Shown here one piece after another: positions 53,177 to 61,563 of a stretch of 64,000 nt of DNA. How positions within the stretch are numbered: position 1 is the first letter of the stretch; the number at the start of each line of letters is the position of its first letter. Both the position numbers and the translations under genes were made by a program. Origin of the DNA: Methanobrevibacter sp. Its GTDB lineage: Archaea > Methanobacteriota > Methanobacteria > Methanobacteriales > Methanobacteriaceae. The stretch is from contig JAFQXD010000046.1 in NCBI GenBank assembly GCA_017407115.1, forward strand, positions 1-64,000, written 5' to 3'. Below the pieces are notes generated by a model. It was given only the letters and a program-made list of their open reading frames with translations, searched no databases and was not told the origin of the DNA.

Positions 53177-54928
53177 GAATAATTCGCTTTCTTCTAATTT
53201 TTCTTCAAAGTATTTGGATGCCTTGTCTGCTTTCTCTTTGATAATCATTGCAACAATAACAGTTATAGTCCCAATGGCTAGAAGAATAATCAGTGCAGGC
53301 CAGTAATTTGACCAAACCACACCAAGCTGGGCTTCACGTATCAATGATATTGCATATGTCATTGGCAAATACGGATGAAGTGCCTGGAATAATTTAGGCA
53401 TGATTTCTATTGGATATATTCCTCCTGTTCCTGAAATTTGGAAAACCAAAAGAATGACAGCAACACCTTTTCCGACAGTGCCTATGGCGGAAATTATGGA
53501 ATATATCAAAATCATAAACACTACCGACACTAATATTGCCGAGAATATGAACAGAGGATAATTGCTAATATAGATTCCTAAAAGTTGCGCTCCAATAAGT
53601 GTCACGCACGCTTGAAGTATGCTTAAAATCACATAAATTAAAAGCTTTCCTGTGTACATCTCGAATGGGGAATATGGTGTTCCAACACTTGATTTAGGTT
53701 CTATCAGTACGCAGGTAATCAAAGCACCTACCCACATGGATAATACAAGATAAAATGGAGCCACGCTGGATCCGTAATCAGGTACTGGGAATACTTCATG
53801 TCTGTTTAATTTTACAGGTGAGAAGAAATAGTCTCCAAGCAGAGTTTCATTAATTCCAGTGATTCCTGCAAGTGAATTAGCTGATGCTGCCAGTGCCCCT
53901 GATGCTGCAAATAATGCCTGTGTAGCAGCTCCTGAAAGCATTTGAGCTCCTGCTGCAAGACTTAATGCTCCTTGTGATAGCAATGCTGAGTTTTCTGCAA
54001 GTTCCGAGGAACCATTTGCGAGTTGTGCTGATTTTTGTGCAAGATATGATGAGCCGTATGCTAGTTGGCTGCTGCCGTTTGCAAGTTGCGCGCTGCTTTG
54101 CGCATATTGTTTAACAGGTCCGTTTGGCATTAATGAGGAATCAACTGATGCTTGTAATTCGTCTGAGCCTTGTTGAACTTGTTGTGCGCCTTGTGATACA
54201 TTTTTAGCTCCTGAGGATATTTGTGATGAAGCTTGTTGGACGGTATGTGACCCGTTTGTAATTTTCTGTGCACCTGAAGCTACTTGGCCTGCTCCTGAAG
54301 CTACTTGGCCTGCTCCTGACTGAAGCTGTGATCCTCCGCTGGCTAACTGACCTGCTCCTGAAGCAAGTCCCTGCTGCAGTTCTCCAAGTTTGCCGTATGC
54401 CGCAAGGTCAATAAATTGAACAATTTTTGCATTGAGTGCGGTATAAATCGCATTGGAACCTGCATCGGTTAATCTGCTGGCAACTGGATTCGCTTTAATG
54501 TTTACAACATATTCTAGTTCTGCAGGTTTAGGGTCGTCGGTTGTAATGGAGACAACGTTTTCACTCAGATTTTTCGGCAGTATGATTCCTGCATAATATT
54601 TTCCATTGTTGACGCCCTCTCGCAACTCCTCTTCAGTTACAAACGTCCAATTAAATTTTGTATTGTTTTTCAAGTCCATTACAAGTTCATTTCCAATATT
54701 TATCGGAACGCCATCAACTGATGTCCCATTATCCAAATTGGCTATTGCGAAAGCCACTTCATTGGTGTTGTCATACGGATTCCAACATGCCTGGATATTT
54801 ATTAGGGCATAAAGTGAAGGCAGTATAATTATTGCTATTAATAATAATGTCACGATAGGATTTGCAAATGCACTTTTAAAATCATTTTTCGTTATTTCAA
54901 CAATTTTGCCAACATCTTTCCTACTCAT
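53174..54928 (-). CDS. YhgE/Pip-domain membrane protein
   Basis: 584 aa. One N-terminal membrane helix (ANPIVTLLLIAIIILPSLYALINI) is followed by a large outer domain and C-terminal ~five membrane helices with ABC-2-type features. The outer domain includes a long Ser/Gly/Ala/Gln coiled-coil stretch (QLQSGAGQVASGAGQVASGA...), containing a perfect 21-base tandem duplication at 54273-54314. YhgE/Pip proteins resemble phage-infection proteins and type VII secretion-linked scaffolds; the function is unknown in archaea. A GAGGTTTAAC ribosome site precedes the ATG. Confidence 0.8.
   Translation of the reverse strand: MSRKDVGKIVEITKNDFKSAFANPIVTLLLIAIIILPSLYALINIQACWNPYDNTNEVAFAIANLDNGTSVDGVPINIGNELVMDLKNNTKFNWTFVTEEELREGVNNGKYYAGIILPKNLSENVVSITTDDPKPAELEYVVNIKANPVASRLTDAGSNAIYTALNAKIVQFIDLAAYGKLGELQQGLASGAGQLASGGSQLQSGAGQVASGAGQVASGAQKITNGSHTVQQASSQISSGAKNVSQGAQQVQQGSDELQASVDSSLMPNGPVKQYAQSSAQLANGSSQLAYGSSYLAQKSAQLANGSSELAENSALLSQGALSLAAGAQMLSGAATQALFAASGALAASANSLAGITGINETLLGDYFFSPVKLNRHEVFPVPDYGSSVAPFYLVLSMWVGALITCVLIEPKSSVGTPYSPFEMYTGKLLIYVILSILQACVTLIGAQLLGIYISNYPLFIFSAILVSVVFMILIYSIISAIGTVGKGVAVILLVFQISGTGGIYPIEIMPKLFQALHPYLPMTYAISLIREAQLGVVWSNYWPALIILLAIGTITVIVAMIIKEKADKASKYFEEKLEESELF
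54273..54314 (-). repeat. 21-base tandem duplication in the YhgE-like gene
   Basis: Two perfect copies of a 21-base unit (54273-54293 and 54294-54314) encode a repeated heptad-like GAGQVAS segment of the coiled-coil region. It is a candidate site for slippage-driven length variation that keeps the reading frame. Confidence 0.65.
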
Positions 54929-55117
54929 GTTAAACCTCTGTTTGTTGGGAAGATTTCATAGTCCCAATTTCTTGTTTATTAACAATGAAACTTCCAATAT
55001 ACTATAAGATATTATTTTTTAATTATATAAATCTATTTTGATATATCATTTTTCAAAATAGTTATATACATTTGGAGGATATAACTAATATTATAATCTT
55101 AATTAAGGAGTTTTCTT

Positions 55118-56590
55118 ATGAATCTAAAAAAGAAAGTATTTATTTTTGCTATGGTTATTTGTATGTTTTTAACCATTTCCAGTGCAGTGGCTGGGGATGT
55201 TAACGATACTCAAATATCTGTTAGTGAAAATCCCTCAAATGATGGTATAATTAATTCCTGTGATGATAATTTAATTTCTGCAAGTAGCAGCGGGAATTTT
55301 ACAGAATTACAAAATATAATTAATGCAGCCAAGACAGGAGACACAATTACTCTGGAACGTGATTATACTTATAATGGTGATTTCAACAGTCCAAGAGGAA
55401 TCATTTTCATTGCAAATAATTTGACAATTGATGGAAATGGCCATACATTAAACGGTTTATCAAAATCCAGAATCTTATTTATATTGCCTGGATTAGCGGC
55501 AAATAAGATAACTTTAAAAAATATAACTTTTAAAAACGGTTATACTGATTCTTACGGCGGATCAATATTAAATATGGCAGATTTGACAATTACAAACTGC
55601 GTGTTTGAAAAAAGTTATGCCAATATTGCAGGCGGTGCAATTTGTTCTATAGGGTCTTTGAACTGCAAAAATAGCAATTTCAATAAAAATTCCGCCAACG
55701 GAAGTGCCGGAGCAATTTTTTCATTGAATTTTGAAGGTTCACTACAGTATTTTAACATAAACCTAAATGTTAGCAACATTAATGAAATTAAAATCATCAA
55801 AAATATTTTAGATAATTATGAAATTAAGCCGATGACAGATTACATAACCAAGTGCAAGTTCACAAACAATTTTGCAACCGCACACGGTGGGGCGGTTTAC
55901 GCATATTCCCATATAAATATAGATTCATCAACATTCAGTTCAAATAAAGTTAATCAATGGGGCGGTGCAGTGTTTGCGGCTAAAAATCTAGTCATTAAAA
56001 ATTCCAAATTCACCAAAAATTCAGCATCAATTTATGGAGGTGCGGTTTTCTTCAAATTCCATGAAATAACTGGTTATTATGATAATCAGGGCACATGGCA
56101 AAGCGATGTTAAATTTTACTCTAATTTGATAGAAAACTGTGTTTTCACTGAAAATGTTGCAAAAAGCCGTGGTGGTGCAATTTACGGATTAAAATCTTTA
56201 CAAAAGCCTAATGTATCACCTAAATTAGCTGTTAAATGTACTTTCAGTGACAATAAGGCACCAGAGGGCAAGGATGTTTACGGCGGAACTGTGTCTAATT
56301 GTGTATACAAAAACACTAAACTGACTTTAAACACGGTCAAAGTCAAAAAATCCGCAAAAAAACTTACCTTAACCGCAACGCTCAAAAAAGGTTCCAGTCC
56401 TCTTGTAAACAAATATGTCACTTTCAAGTTCAAGGGCAAAGTTTACAAGGCAAAAACCAATTCAAAGGGTGTTGCAAAAGCGACTGTCAAATCAAATGTC
56501 TTGAAAAATCTGAAAATCGGCAGTAAAGTTACTTATCAGGCTAGTTACGCTAGTTTTTCAGTTAAAAAAACAGCAAAAGTTTATAGGTAG
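55118..56590 (+). CDS. Beta-helix adhesin-like surface protein
   Basis: 490 aa. Signal peptide (LKKKVFIFAMVICMFLTISSAVAGD), then a right-handed parallel beta-helix from about residue 70 to 395 with repeated short NxxxxxGGAIY/GGAVF units (SYGGSILNMADLTITNC, AGGAICSIGSLNC, HGGAVYAYSHINI, WGGAVFAAKNLVI). The last ~90 residues form a Lys-rich Ig-like domain (LTATLKKGSSPLVNKYVTFKFKG...TNSKGVAKATV). Such proteins are abundant in gut Methanobrevibacter and probably bind the pseudomurein wall or partners. It differs in architecture from the adhesin at 130-1109. Confidence 0.85.
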   Translation: MNLKKKVFIFAMVICMFLTISSAVAGDVNDTQISVSENPSNDGIINSCDDNLISASSSGNFTELQNIINAAKTGDTITLERDYTYNGDFNSPRGIIFIANNLTIDGNGHTLNGLSKSRILFILPGLAANKITLKNITFKNGYTDSYGGSILNMADLTITNCVFEKSYANIAGGAICSIGSLNCKNSNFNKNSANGSAGAIFSLNFEGSLQYFNINLNVSNINEIKIIKNILDNYEIKPMTDYITKCKFTNNFATAHGGAVYAYSHINIDSSTFSSNKVNQWGGAVFAAKNLVIKNSKFTKNSASIYGGAVFFKFHEITGYYDNQGTWQSDVKFYSNLIENCVFTENVAKSRGGAIYGLKSLQKPNVSPKLAVKCTFSDNKAPEGKDVYGGTVSNCVYKNTKLTLNTVKVKKSAKKLTLTATLKKGSSPLVNKYVTFKFKGKVYKAKTNSKGVAKATVKSNVLKNLKIGSKVTYQASYASFSVKKTAKVYR

Positions 56591-56605
56591 TGACAGTCTG
56601 CCTAT
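56583..56605 (+). terminator. Hairpin with adhesin stop codon in its stem
   Basis: ATAGGTAG (56583-56590) pairs with CTGCCTAT (56598-56605) with one G-T pair; the 5' arm ends with the TAG stop of the adhesin gene. TTTTTCAATTTT follows. Confidence 0.5.
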
Positions 56606-56646
56606 TTTTCAATTTTATAAAAAAAATTTTAAATGGTGAAAATAGT

Positions 56647-56934
56647 ATGTTAGAAGAGTATTTGCCTTTTATAGGGCTAATTATTTTTGGAAATATTGAA
56701 AACTTAATTTTGGCTTCCCAGGGGGTTGTCGAAGGAGTAAATCCTAGAATACTAGGGTTATTGAGTATAATTGCAGTTATCGTCTGGCTGTTTATAGGAA
56801 CAGTTGCAACTGAAGTGGCGATACAGTACTCCAACTATATTACATTCATTGGAGGCCTTGCAATTGTTATTTTAGGTATTGTGGCTATTCGTGATGCTGT
56901 AAGAAATATCAAATCCAATAAAAGGGGTGAATAG
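56647..56934 (+). CDS. Small membrane protein, half-transporter-like (copy 1)
   Basis: 95 aa from the ATG at 56647 after GGTGAAAA; the in-frame start at 56590 overlaps the adhesin stop and is rejected. Three membrane helices: YLPFIGLIIFGNIENLILA, ILGLLSIIAVIVWLFIGTV and ITFIGGLAIVILGIVAI. The GNIENLILASQG motif at residues ~14-25 is repeated in the next gene. The three-helix size with a tandem paralogue suggests two halves of a LysE/UPF0016-type transporter, but the family is not certain. It overlaps nothing; the next gene starts 1 base after its stop. Confidence 0.6.
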   Translation: MLEEYLPFIGLIIFGNIENLILASQGVVEGVNPRILGLLSIIAVIVWLFIGTVATEVAIQYSNYITFIGGLAIVILGIVAIRDAVRNIKSNKRGE

Positions 56935-56935
56935 A

Positions 56936-57205
56936 ATGGTGGACTTGAAACCTTATGTTCCATTTACCGCTTTAATCATTTTTGGAAACATCGAAAACTT
57001 AATATTGGCTTCACAGGGTGCCGTTGCACACGTCAATCCATTCATTTTAGGTGGATTGAGTTTAATTGCGGTAATCATCTGGCTAATTATTGGAACCTAT
57101 GGAACAAAAATCGCTATCAAATATGCTGATTACATCGAAATATTTGGTGGTGTGGCCATTATCCTATTGGGTTTCCAGTCAATGCTTGAAGCGATGGGAC
57201 TTTAA
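56936..57205 (+). CDS. Small membrane protein, half-transporter-like (copy 2)
   Basis: 89 aa from the ATG at 56936, after GGGGTGA that overlaps the end of copy 1. Like copy 1 it has three helices and the same GNIENLILASQG motif, followed by ILGGLSLIAVIIWLIIGTYG and IEIFGGVAIILLGF. Tandem paralogues with opposite or matching orientation could form a heterodimeric channel or exporter; the substrate is unknown. The stop lies in a terminator loop. Confidence 0.6.
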   Translation: MVDLKPYVPFTALIIFGNIENLILASQGAVAHVNPFILGGLSLIAVIIWLIIGTYGTKIAIKYADYIEIFGGVAIILLGFQSMLEAMGL

Positions 57206-57228
57206 TGCCCATTTCTTTTTATTTTTTT
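57194..57228 (+). terminator. Hairpin with stop codon in the loop
   Basis: ATGGG (57194-57198) and CCCAT (57208-57212) pair; the loop holds the TAA stop (57203-57205). Then TTCTTTTTATTTTTTT follows. Confidence 0.45.
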
Positions 57229-57230
57229 AA

Positions 57231-57395
57231 CTATAAACTAAAAAACTCATCACAGTATTCGCAATAATAATTGTATTCACTTTCACAGCAGTTTCCAAGT
57301 ATTATCTCTCCGTTCATTGACTCAACAGCCAATTCATCTGTTGTATCATGAAATACTTTTTTTAATTCCCTCTTGCATTTTGGGCACGTTTTCAT
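57231..57395 (-). CDS. Small zinc-ribbon protein
   Basis: 54 aa: MKTCPKCKRELKKVFHDTTD..., with CPKC at residues 4-7 and CCESEYNYYCEYC near the C-terminus, giving two CxxC-type pairs for one zinc ribbon. It lies opposite in orientation to its neighbours in an otherwise unannotated gap. The function is unknown. Support is the paired CxxC pattern, a closed frame and a neat fit in the gap. Confidence 0.5.
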   Translation of the reverse strand: MKTCPKCKRELKKVFHDTTDELAVESMNGEIILGNCCESEYNYYCEYCDEFFSL

Positions 57396-57445
57396 AAGAC
57401 TTAATATATTAACAATGAACTTTAAATATTATTGTAGGTGTTGAT

Positions 57446-57703
57446 ATGCTCATTAATGTTGGAGGAGAATTCGGTACTCATTTGGAGTCAAATGAGATAG
57501 CAATAGAGTTGGTAGATATATTGAACAAAATCGATGGGGACAATTTTATTTTGGATTTCAAGGAAGTCATGTTTATAACCATGAACTTTGCCCAAGCTTA
57601 TTATAACGCTAAAAATGAATCTCCAAAAAAGATATCCGAAATTAACATAGGAGATGAAATCAGCGTGGTTATGGGTGCTGCTGATGAGGCATGCAATCCC
57701 TAA
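57446..57703 (+). CDS. STAS-like DUF4325 protein
   Basis: 85 aa: MLINVGGEFGTHLESNEIAIELVDILNK..., then FILDFKEVMFITMNFAQAYY, which fits the DUF4325/STAS-like fold (a strand ending in acidic DFKEV then a helix with FAQAYY). Such domains are often regulatory partners of ATPases or signalling proteins; no partner is adjacent. A GTAGGTG ribosome-like site precedes the ATG. Confidence 0.6.
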   Translation: MLINVGGEFGTHLESNEIAIELVDILNKIDGDNFILDFKEVMFITMNFAQAYYNAKNESPKKISEINIGDEISVVMGAADEACNP

Positions 57704-57877
57704 CTTTTTTTTTAAATCTTGTTTTTGAGGGTCATATCCTGGTTCATGCAGTGTTAAATATAATCTCCATGAATGGATTGATAGACATAATTGATTTGGT
57801 TATTTGTTGTTATAACCAACATTTTTAAGAATAATTTGATACTAATAATTCTATATAGACTGTTTAGTGGTAATAAT

Positions 57878-58993
57878 ATGGAAGTAAAGGTAAAACCTGT
57901 TGAGCTAATAGAGTTGTTTTATGATTTAATTTTTGTATATGCCATATCAAAGCTCACGGCATTAGTGTCAGAACCTATTGGGGGAATTATTCCACCATAT
58001 GACTTCTTTGCATATCTAATTACTTCTTTTGTAATCCTGCAAGCCTGGCTGTACTTCACAAATTATGTAAACCGTTATGGGAAGTGGAGATGGTATGATT
58101 ATGCATTGGCATGCATCAACATGATTGCAGTAATCTACATGGCCAATACGATTTCACATGATTGGCAGGCAATGGCATTTCCATTTGACCTTGCAATGTT
58201 GGTACTGCTTTTGACTGTTGTTGCATTGTATTCTATTCAAGCATTCAAGGAAAAATCAATTGTTGGGGCGGCAGGTAACTCCATTACAATTCTTATTGTT
58301 GTCTGTACGATTTATGTCATCGCAATCTTGTCAATATTATTCAATTTATCGGATTATGTGATTTGGATTAATGTGGTTGCGGTTTTAACAGGTGCGTTCT
58401 TGCCGTTTTTTATCAGAGGAAAATTTGACAAGAGCATCATCAGTTTTCCTCATTTGGTTGAGAGGTTTGAATTGTTGACAATTATTACTTTTGGAGAAGC
58501 AATTGTTGGCCTAACCCATTTTTTCGACACATCATATTTTAACTTTGTTCCGATTTTGGTTTTTTTAATTGTATTGACAATGTTTGGATCTTATGTAATT
58601 CAGATACATAACCTGATGCAGCATAATAGGGTGGAAAGGTCATTGCGATTGATGTTTAGCCATTACTTTATTGTAATAAGCATTAACCTGGTCACTGTTG
58701 CTTTGGAGTTAATCCACTCAGGGGAGGTAAACCATACATTTGCAAGCGGATTAATGATTGTGTCCTTGGTAATTTTTTACTTATCCATAATGGCAAATAA
58801 GGAGTATTATAGGCAAAATATTAAATTAAACAAAAAAGATATTATACAAATGATAGTGGCTACACTTGTTGGAATTGCTGTTATCGTGATATTTATTTCA
58901 AATTTATATGCTTTCCTAATGGGAAGTCTAATTATAACAGTCGGTAATTTTTATGTATTACTGATGAAACAGAAAGGGTGTTTAAGTGAGTGA
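57878..58993 (+). CDS. Low temperature requirement protein A (LtrA)-like
   Basis: 371 aa from the ATG at 57878; the longer frame from 57791 begins in intergenic sequence. About ten membrane helices with LtrA-type motifs: KPVELIELFYDLIFVYAISKLT near the N-terminus, WRWYDYALACINMIAVIYMAN, and HLVERFELLTIITFGEAIVGLTHFF. The function in archaea is unknown; bacterial LtrA affects growth at low temperature. It overlaps the SAP-domain gene by 8 bases. Confidence 0.8.
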   Translation: MEVKVKPVELIELFYDLIFVYAISKLTALVSEPIGGIIPPYDFFAYLITSFVILQAWLYFTNYVNRYGKWRWYDYALACINMIAVIYMANTISHDWQAMAFPFDLAMLVLLLTVVALYSIQAFKEKSIVGAAGNSITILIVVCTIYVIAILSILFNLSDYVIWINVVAVLTGAFLPFFIRGKFDKSIISFPHLVERFELLTIITFGEAIVGLTHFFDTSYFNFVPILVFLIVLTMFGSYVIQIHNLMQHNRVERSLRLMFSHYFIVISINLVTVALELIHSGEVNHTFASGLMIVSLVIFYLSIMANKEYYRQNIKLNKKDIIQMIVATLVGIAVIVIFISNLYAFLMGSLIITVGNFYVLLMKQKGCLSE

Positions 58994-59867
58994 ACAAAAA
59001 TTAGAAGTATTCAATGTTTTGAATTTTTTAAACAGTGGTTATGAATTGGAAGACATTTTAAATGAAGGTCAATTTGGAACTTTCCCGTCTGCTCAGGATT
59101 GTATCGATTATTTGGTTAAAGAAGGATATCTTGCAGGGGAAGGAGATTCAATCACTGCTGAAGAAATTTCTAAAAAGTATACTGTGGCTGATTTAAAAGG
59201 GCTGTTGAAAGAAAATGGACTTAAAGTCTCTGGAAAAAAACAGGAACTTGTGGAAAGAATCTTGCCGGTTTTAAATGATAATTCAAGCGCTGGAGATTAT
59301 GAACTGACTGATAAGGCATTGGGATTCATAAAGGAAAATGAATGGATAGACCTGTACATGTTTGCACTGGTTGCATTCAGATTTGAGGATTATGAAACCT
59401 ATGTTGCTGGATCAAGTGCCGGAAAAATAGAAACTGCACTGAATTTCTGTGATGAAATCCTTTCAAGGGCATTGGTTGCCAATCAGTTTTTAGTGTTTAT
59501 CGACGCATTATCTGCAAAAGCACATGTTTATGCTTATGATGGTGATTATGAGTCATTCCTGGATTATGATTTGCAAAGATACATTTTGGGATTGAATCCT
59601 ATTTCATTGGATGCTCAAAGCTATGCTACTTATGATGTAATCAACGAGGCAAACATCATCAATTTAAGAAATGTCCTGGAAAAATTGGAGATGGGTAGCT
59701 TAAAGAAAAGATTTGACAGAATCTGGAACATATGCAATATCAGAAGCACCACAGTGCCTAAAAAGACTTGTTATAAGCTGTTAAAAAGAGCTATTGCAGG
59801 TGCAGATATTGAAGAGCTTAACTTTGATTTGAAAGAAAAATACTTTAACAAAAAGTTTGGAATCTAA
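58986..59867 (+). CDS. SAP-domain protein
   Basis: 293 aa from a GTG at 58986, inside the LtrA-like gene end. A SAP motif lies at about residues 60-95 (KYTVADLKGLLKENGLKVSGKKQELVERI), a DNA- or RNA-binding helix-turn-helix. An N-terminal ~55-residue helical unit (VFNVLNFLNSGYELEDILNEGQFGTF) precedes it; the C-terminal ~190 residues are helical and unrecognised. It starts within a three-gene run with LtrA and DUF998 genes, so it may be co-expressed with membrane proteins. Confidence 0.72.
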   Translation: MSEQKLEVFNVLNFLNSGYELEDILNEGQFGTFPSAQDCIDYLVKEGYLAGEGDSITAEEISKKYTVADLKGLLKENGLKVSGKKQELVERILPVLNDNSSAGDYELTDKALGFIKENEWIDLYMFALVAFRFEDYETYVAGSSAGKIETALNFCDEILSRALVANQFLVFIDALSAKAHVYAYDGDYESFLDYDLQRYILGLNPISLDAQSYATYDVINEANIINLRNVLEKLEMGSLKKRFDRIWNICNIRSTTVPKKTCYKLLKRAIAGADIEELNFDLKEKYFNKKFGI

Positions 59868-59870
59868 AAA

Positions 59871-60464
59871 ATGAAATCTAAGGTTGCGGGATATGTATTC
59901 ATAATATGCAGTCTGTATTACATTGTAGCTGAAGCAATCTCTGCAACTTTTTTCAATGATTCCATTATTAATACTTACATTTTTCACACGATTTCGGAAC
60001 TTGGAATTCCAAATGTAAATTCTCCATTGTTCTGGCTTATGAACTCCGCCTTTATTTTAATAGGATTGGCGCTGATATTTGGAGATTTTTACAGGTTTAA
60101 GGATTATATCGTAAGCAATAAATCTATTTTTTACATATTGACGTTAATAACAGGATTGGGTGTAATTATCGTCGGTTTGATTCATGGGGGAAATCCGTTA
60201 ACTTCAGGTTATCACACATTAGGTGCAGTGATGGCAATTTTAGGCGGAAATATACTTTTGGTCATTATTTCAAAATCTATGGCTGAATTTAAAATTTTTC
60301 AAAAAATCACACTGGTTTTGGGAGTATTTGGCATAATTGTATTTTGGATAATGTTTTTCAACATGCAAAGCATTTACATGCCAGTTTTTGAGCGATTGTC
60401 TGTATATACGCTTATTGTCTGGAGTTTCATGACTGGAATCTACTTGATTATTGACCATAATTGA
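59871..60464 (+). CDS. DUF998 membrane protein
   Basis: 197 aa with six membrane helices; YHTISELG-like motif FHTISELGIPNVNSPLFWLMNS is the DUF998 signature near residue 40, and GLIHGGNPLTSGYHTLGAVMAILGGN is also typical. The function is unknown. It starts 3 bases after the SAP gene stop. Confidence 0.78.
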   Translation: MKSKVAGYVFIICSLYYIVAEAISATFFNDSIINTYIFHTISELGIPNVNSPLFWLMNSAFILIGLALIFGDFYRFKDYIVSNKSIFYILTLITGLGVIIVGLIHGGNPLTSGYHTLGAVMAILGGNILLVIISKSMAEFKIFQKITLVLGVFGIIVFWIMFFNMQSIYMPVFERLSVYTLIVWSFMTGIYLIIDHN

Positions 60465-60544
60465 AAATAATTTGTTAAAGTTACCTTTTTCTCACCAATA
60501 TCTATAAATACTAAATGATTTAATTATCTTTAAAGGTGATAAAA

Positions 60545-60793
60545 ATGACAAACCTTGACAAATCTATTGAAGAAGAAATTTTGGCAATTGTTGAAAAATA
60601 CCAGAAAGAAAACACAAAACTTCTAAACTACCTCATAACCGATGATGAGATTACATTTTTCTCCCCTATCGGAAACGGTAGTGAAATAACTGCTAGTGAC
60701 TTGCAGAATGTTGCAGATATCTTAAAAGGTTCCTTTATTGGAATGGAAATTGTAAACCAGGAATACAGGTTTAAATTCAAAATGGGCATTTAG
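60545..60793 (+). CDS. Small acidic protein, unknown
   Basis: 82 aa from the ATG at 60545 after AAGGTGATAAAA; the upstream codon at 60536 overlaps that ribosome site. Predicted alpha-beta: an N-terminal helix (LDKSIEEEILAIVEKYQKEN) and beta strands. The family is not recognised. Its last codons form the 5' arm of a terminator hairpin with the stop in the loop. Confidence 0.6.
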   Translation: MTNLDKSIEEEILAIVEKYQKENTKLLNYLITDDEITFFSPIGNGSEITASDLQNVADILKGSFIGMEIVNQEYRFKFKMGI

Positions 60794-60815
60794 ATGCTCA
60801 TTTTACTCTTTTTTT
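60781..60815 (+). terminator. Terminator with stop codon in the loop
   Basis: AATGGGCAT (60781-60789) pairs with ATGCTCATT (60794-60802) with one G-T pair; the loop TTAG contains the TAG stop (60791-60793). TTACTCTTTTTTT follows. Confidence 0.65.
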
Positions 60816-60999
60816 GATGATTTTTGATTTTCAAATGATAAGTATCAACTTGGAAATTGAGGTTTGAAAAGCTCTTTTGAATAGCTATTATTATGATCTG
60901 TTTTTGTATTTCACCGTAAACTATATATGGGATGTTTTTCTCACTGCAATTTTACATACTGACTTCAACAACCTTTAAATTCTATATTTAACAAGATAT

Positions 61000-61518
61000 A
61001 TTTAGTTAAAAGGTCTTCAATAATGGGGGTGAATATGTATGGTGTTAATTATTTTTAACGAATATCTATTTGCTAATCGTAACGGTTCTTCTCACGTCTG
61101 TTATGGTGTTCCCTTATTTCATCTCATGGAGGTGAGAACACGGAGTTAATTATCTTCGTAATTGGAACATATGGTTTTAATATTATTTCAATAATTAAAG
61201 CTATTTGTGTTTTCAATGATGATTGAAGATAATAATCTCAGTTTTCACCTCCAATTCTAAGGCAATTAAATATTAATCAAAATTATCAATGACAGTCATT
61301 TGAAAACAGGTTACATTTTCACGAAGGCTTTTTCCCTGGAGATGCCCACTATTTAATTGCTTATTTAAAAATAATTAAGTTTATATATGACGTTCCATAA
61401 AATTATTACCAGAGAGTTACTTTTAGTAAATCTCCATGAGATGAAATGGATTTAATGTCTGTGGGAATATTGTGAAGGTTTTCTTCACAATAAGACATTA
61501 AATTGAACTTTTTTTTTT
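61000..61518 (+). ncRNA. Candidate structured non-coding RNA with terminator
   Basis: About 520 bases without a supported ORF hold several long perfect helices. ATTATCTTC (61149-61157) pairs with GAAGATAAT (61225-61233) inside GGAGGTGAGAA (61128-61138) / TTTTCACCTCC (61242-61252, one G-T). Arm 61116-61131 (ATTTCATCTCATGGAG) pairs with 61432-61447, extendable to 20 bp with G-T pairs; it shares 61128-61131 with the previous helix, so the two are mutually exclusive. TTCTCAC (61089-61095) can pair with GTGAGAA (61132-61138). The 3' end is a strong two-part hairpin (TTTAATGTCT/AGACATTAAA outside TTGTGAAG/CTTCACAA) followed by ten T (61509-61518). It lacks RNase P, SRP or tRNA signatures. The 5' end is a guess from a TATA-like stretch near 60980-61000. 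A 7-codon ORF (61035-61058) follows a GGGGGTGA site. Confidence 0.55.
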
Positions 61519-61563
61519 GAAATAATCATATTTAAATATTGTTATGTAAGATAACCTTTTATG

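Noticed and set aside
60940..61518. RNase P RNA, SRP RNA or tRNA
   Set aside because: No P4 GAGGAAAGUC-type element, no GC-rich SRP helix 8 or GGAG-loop signature, no tRNA arms; the helices seen are unlike these RNAs.
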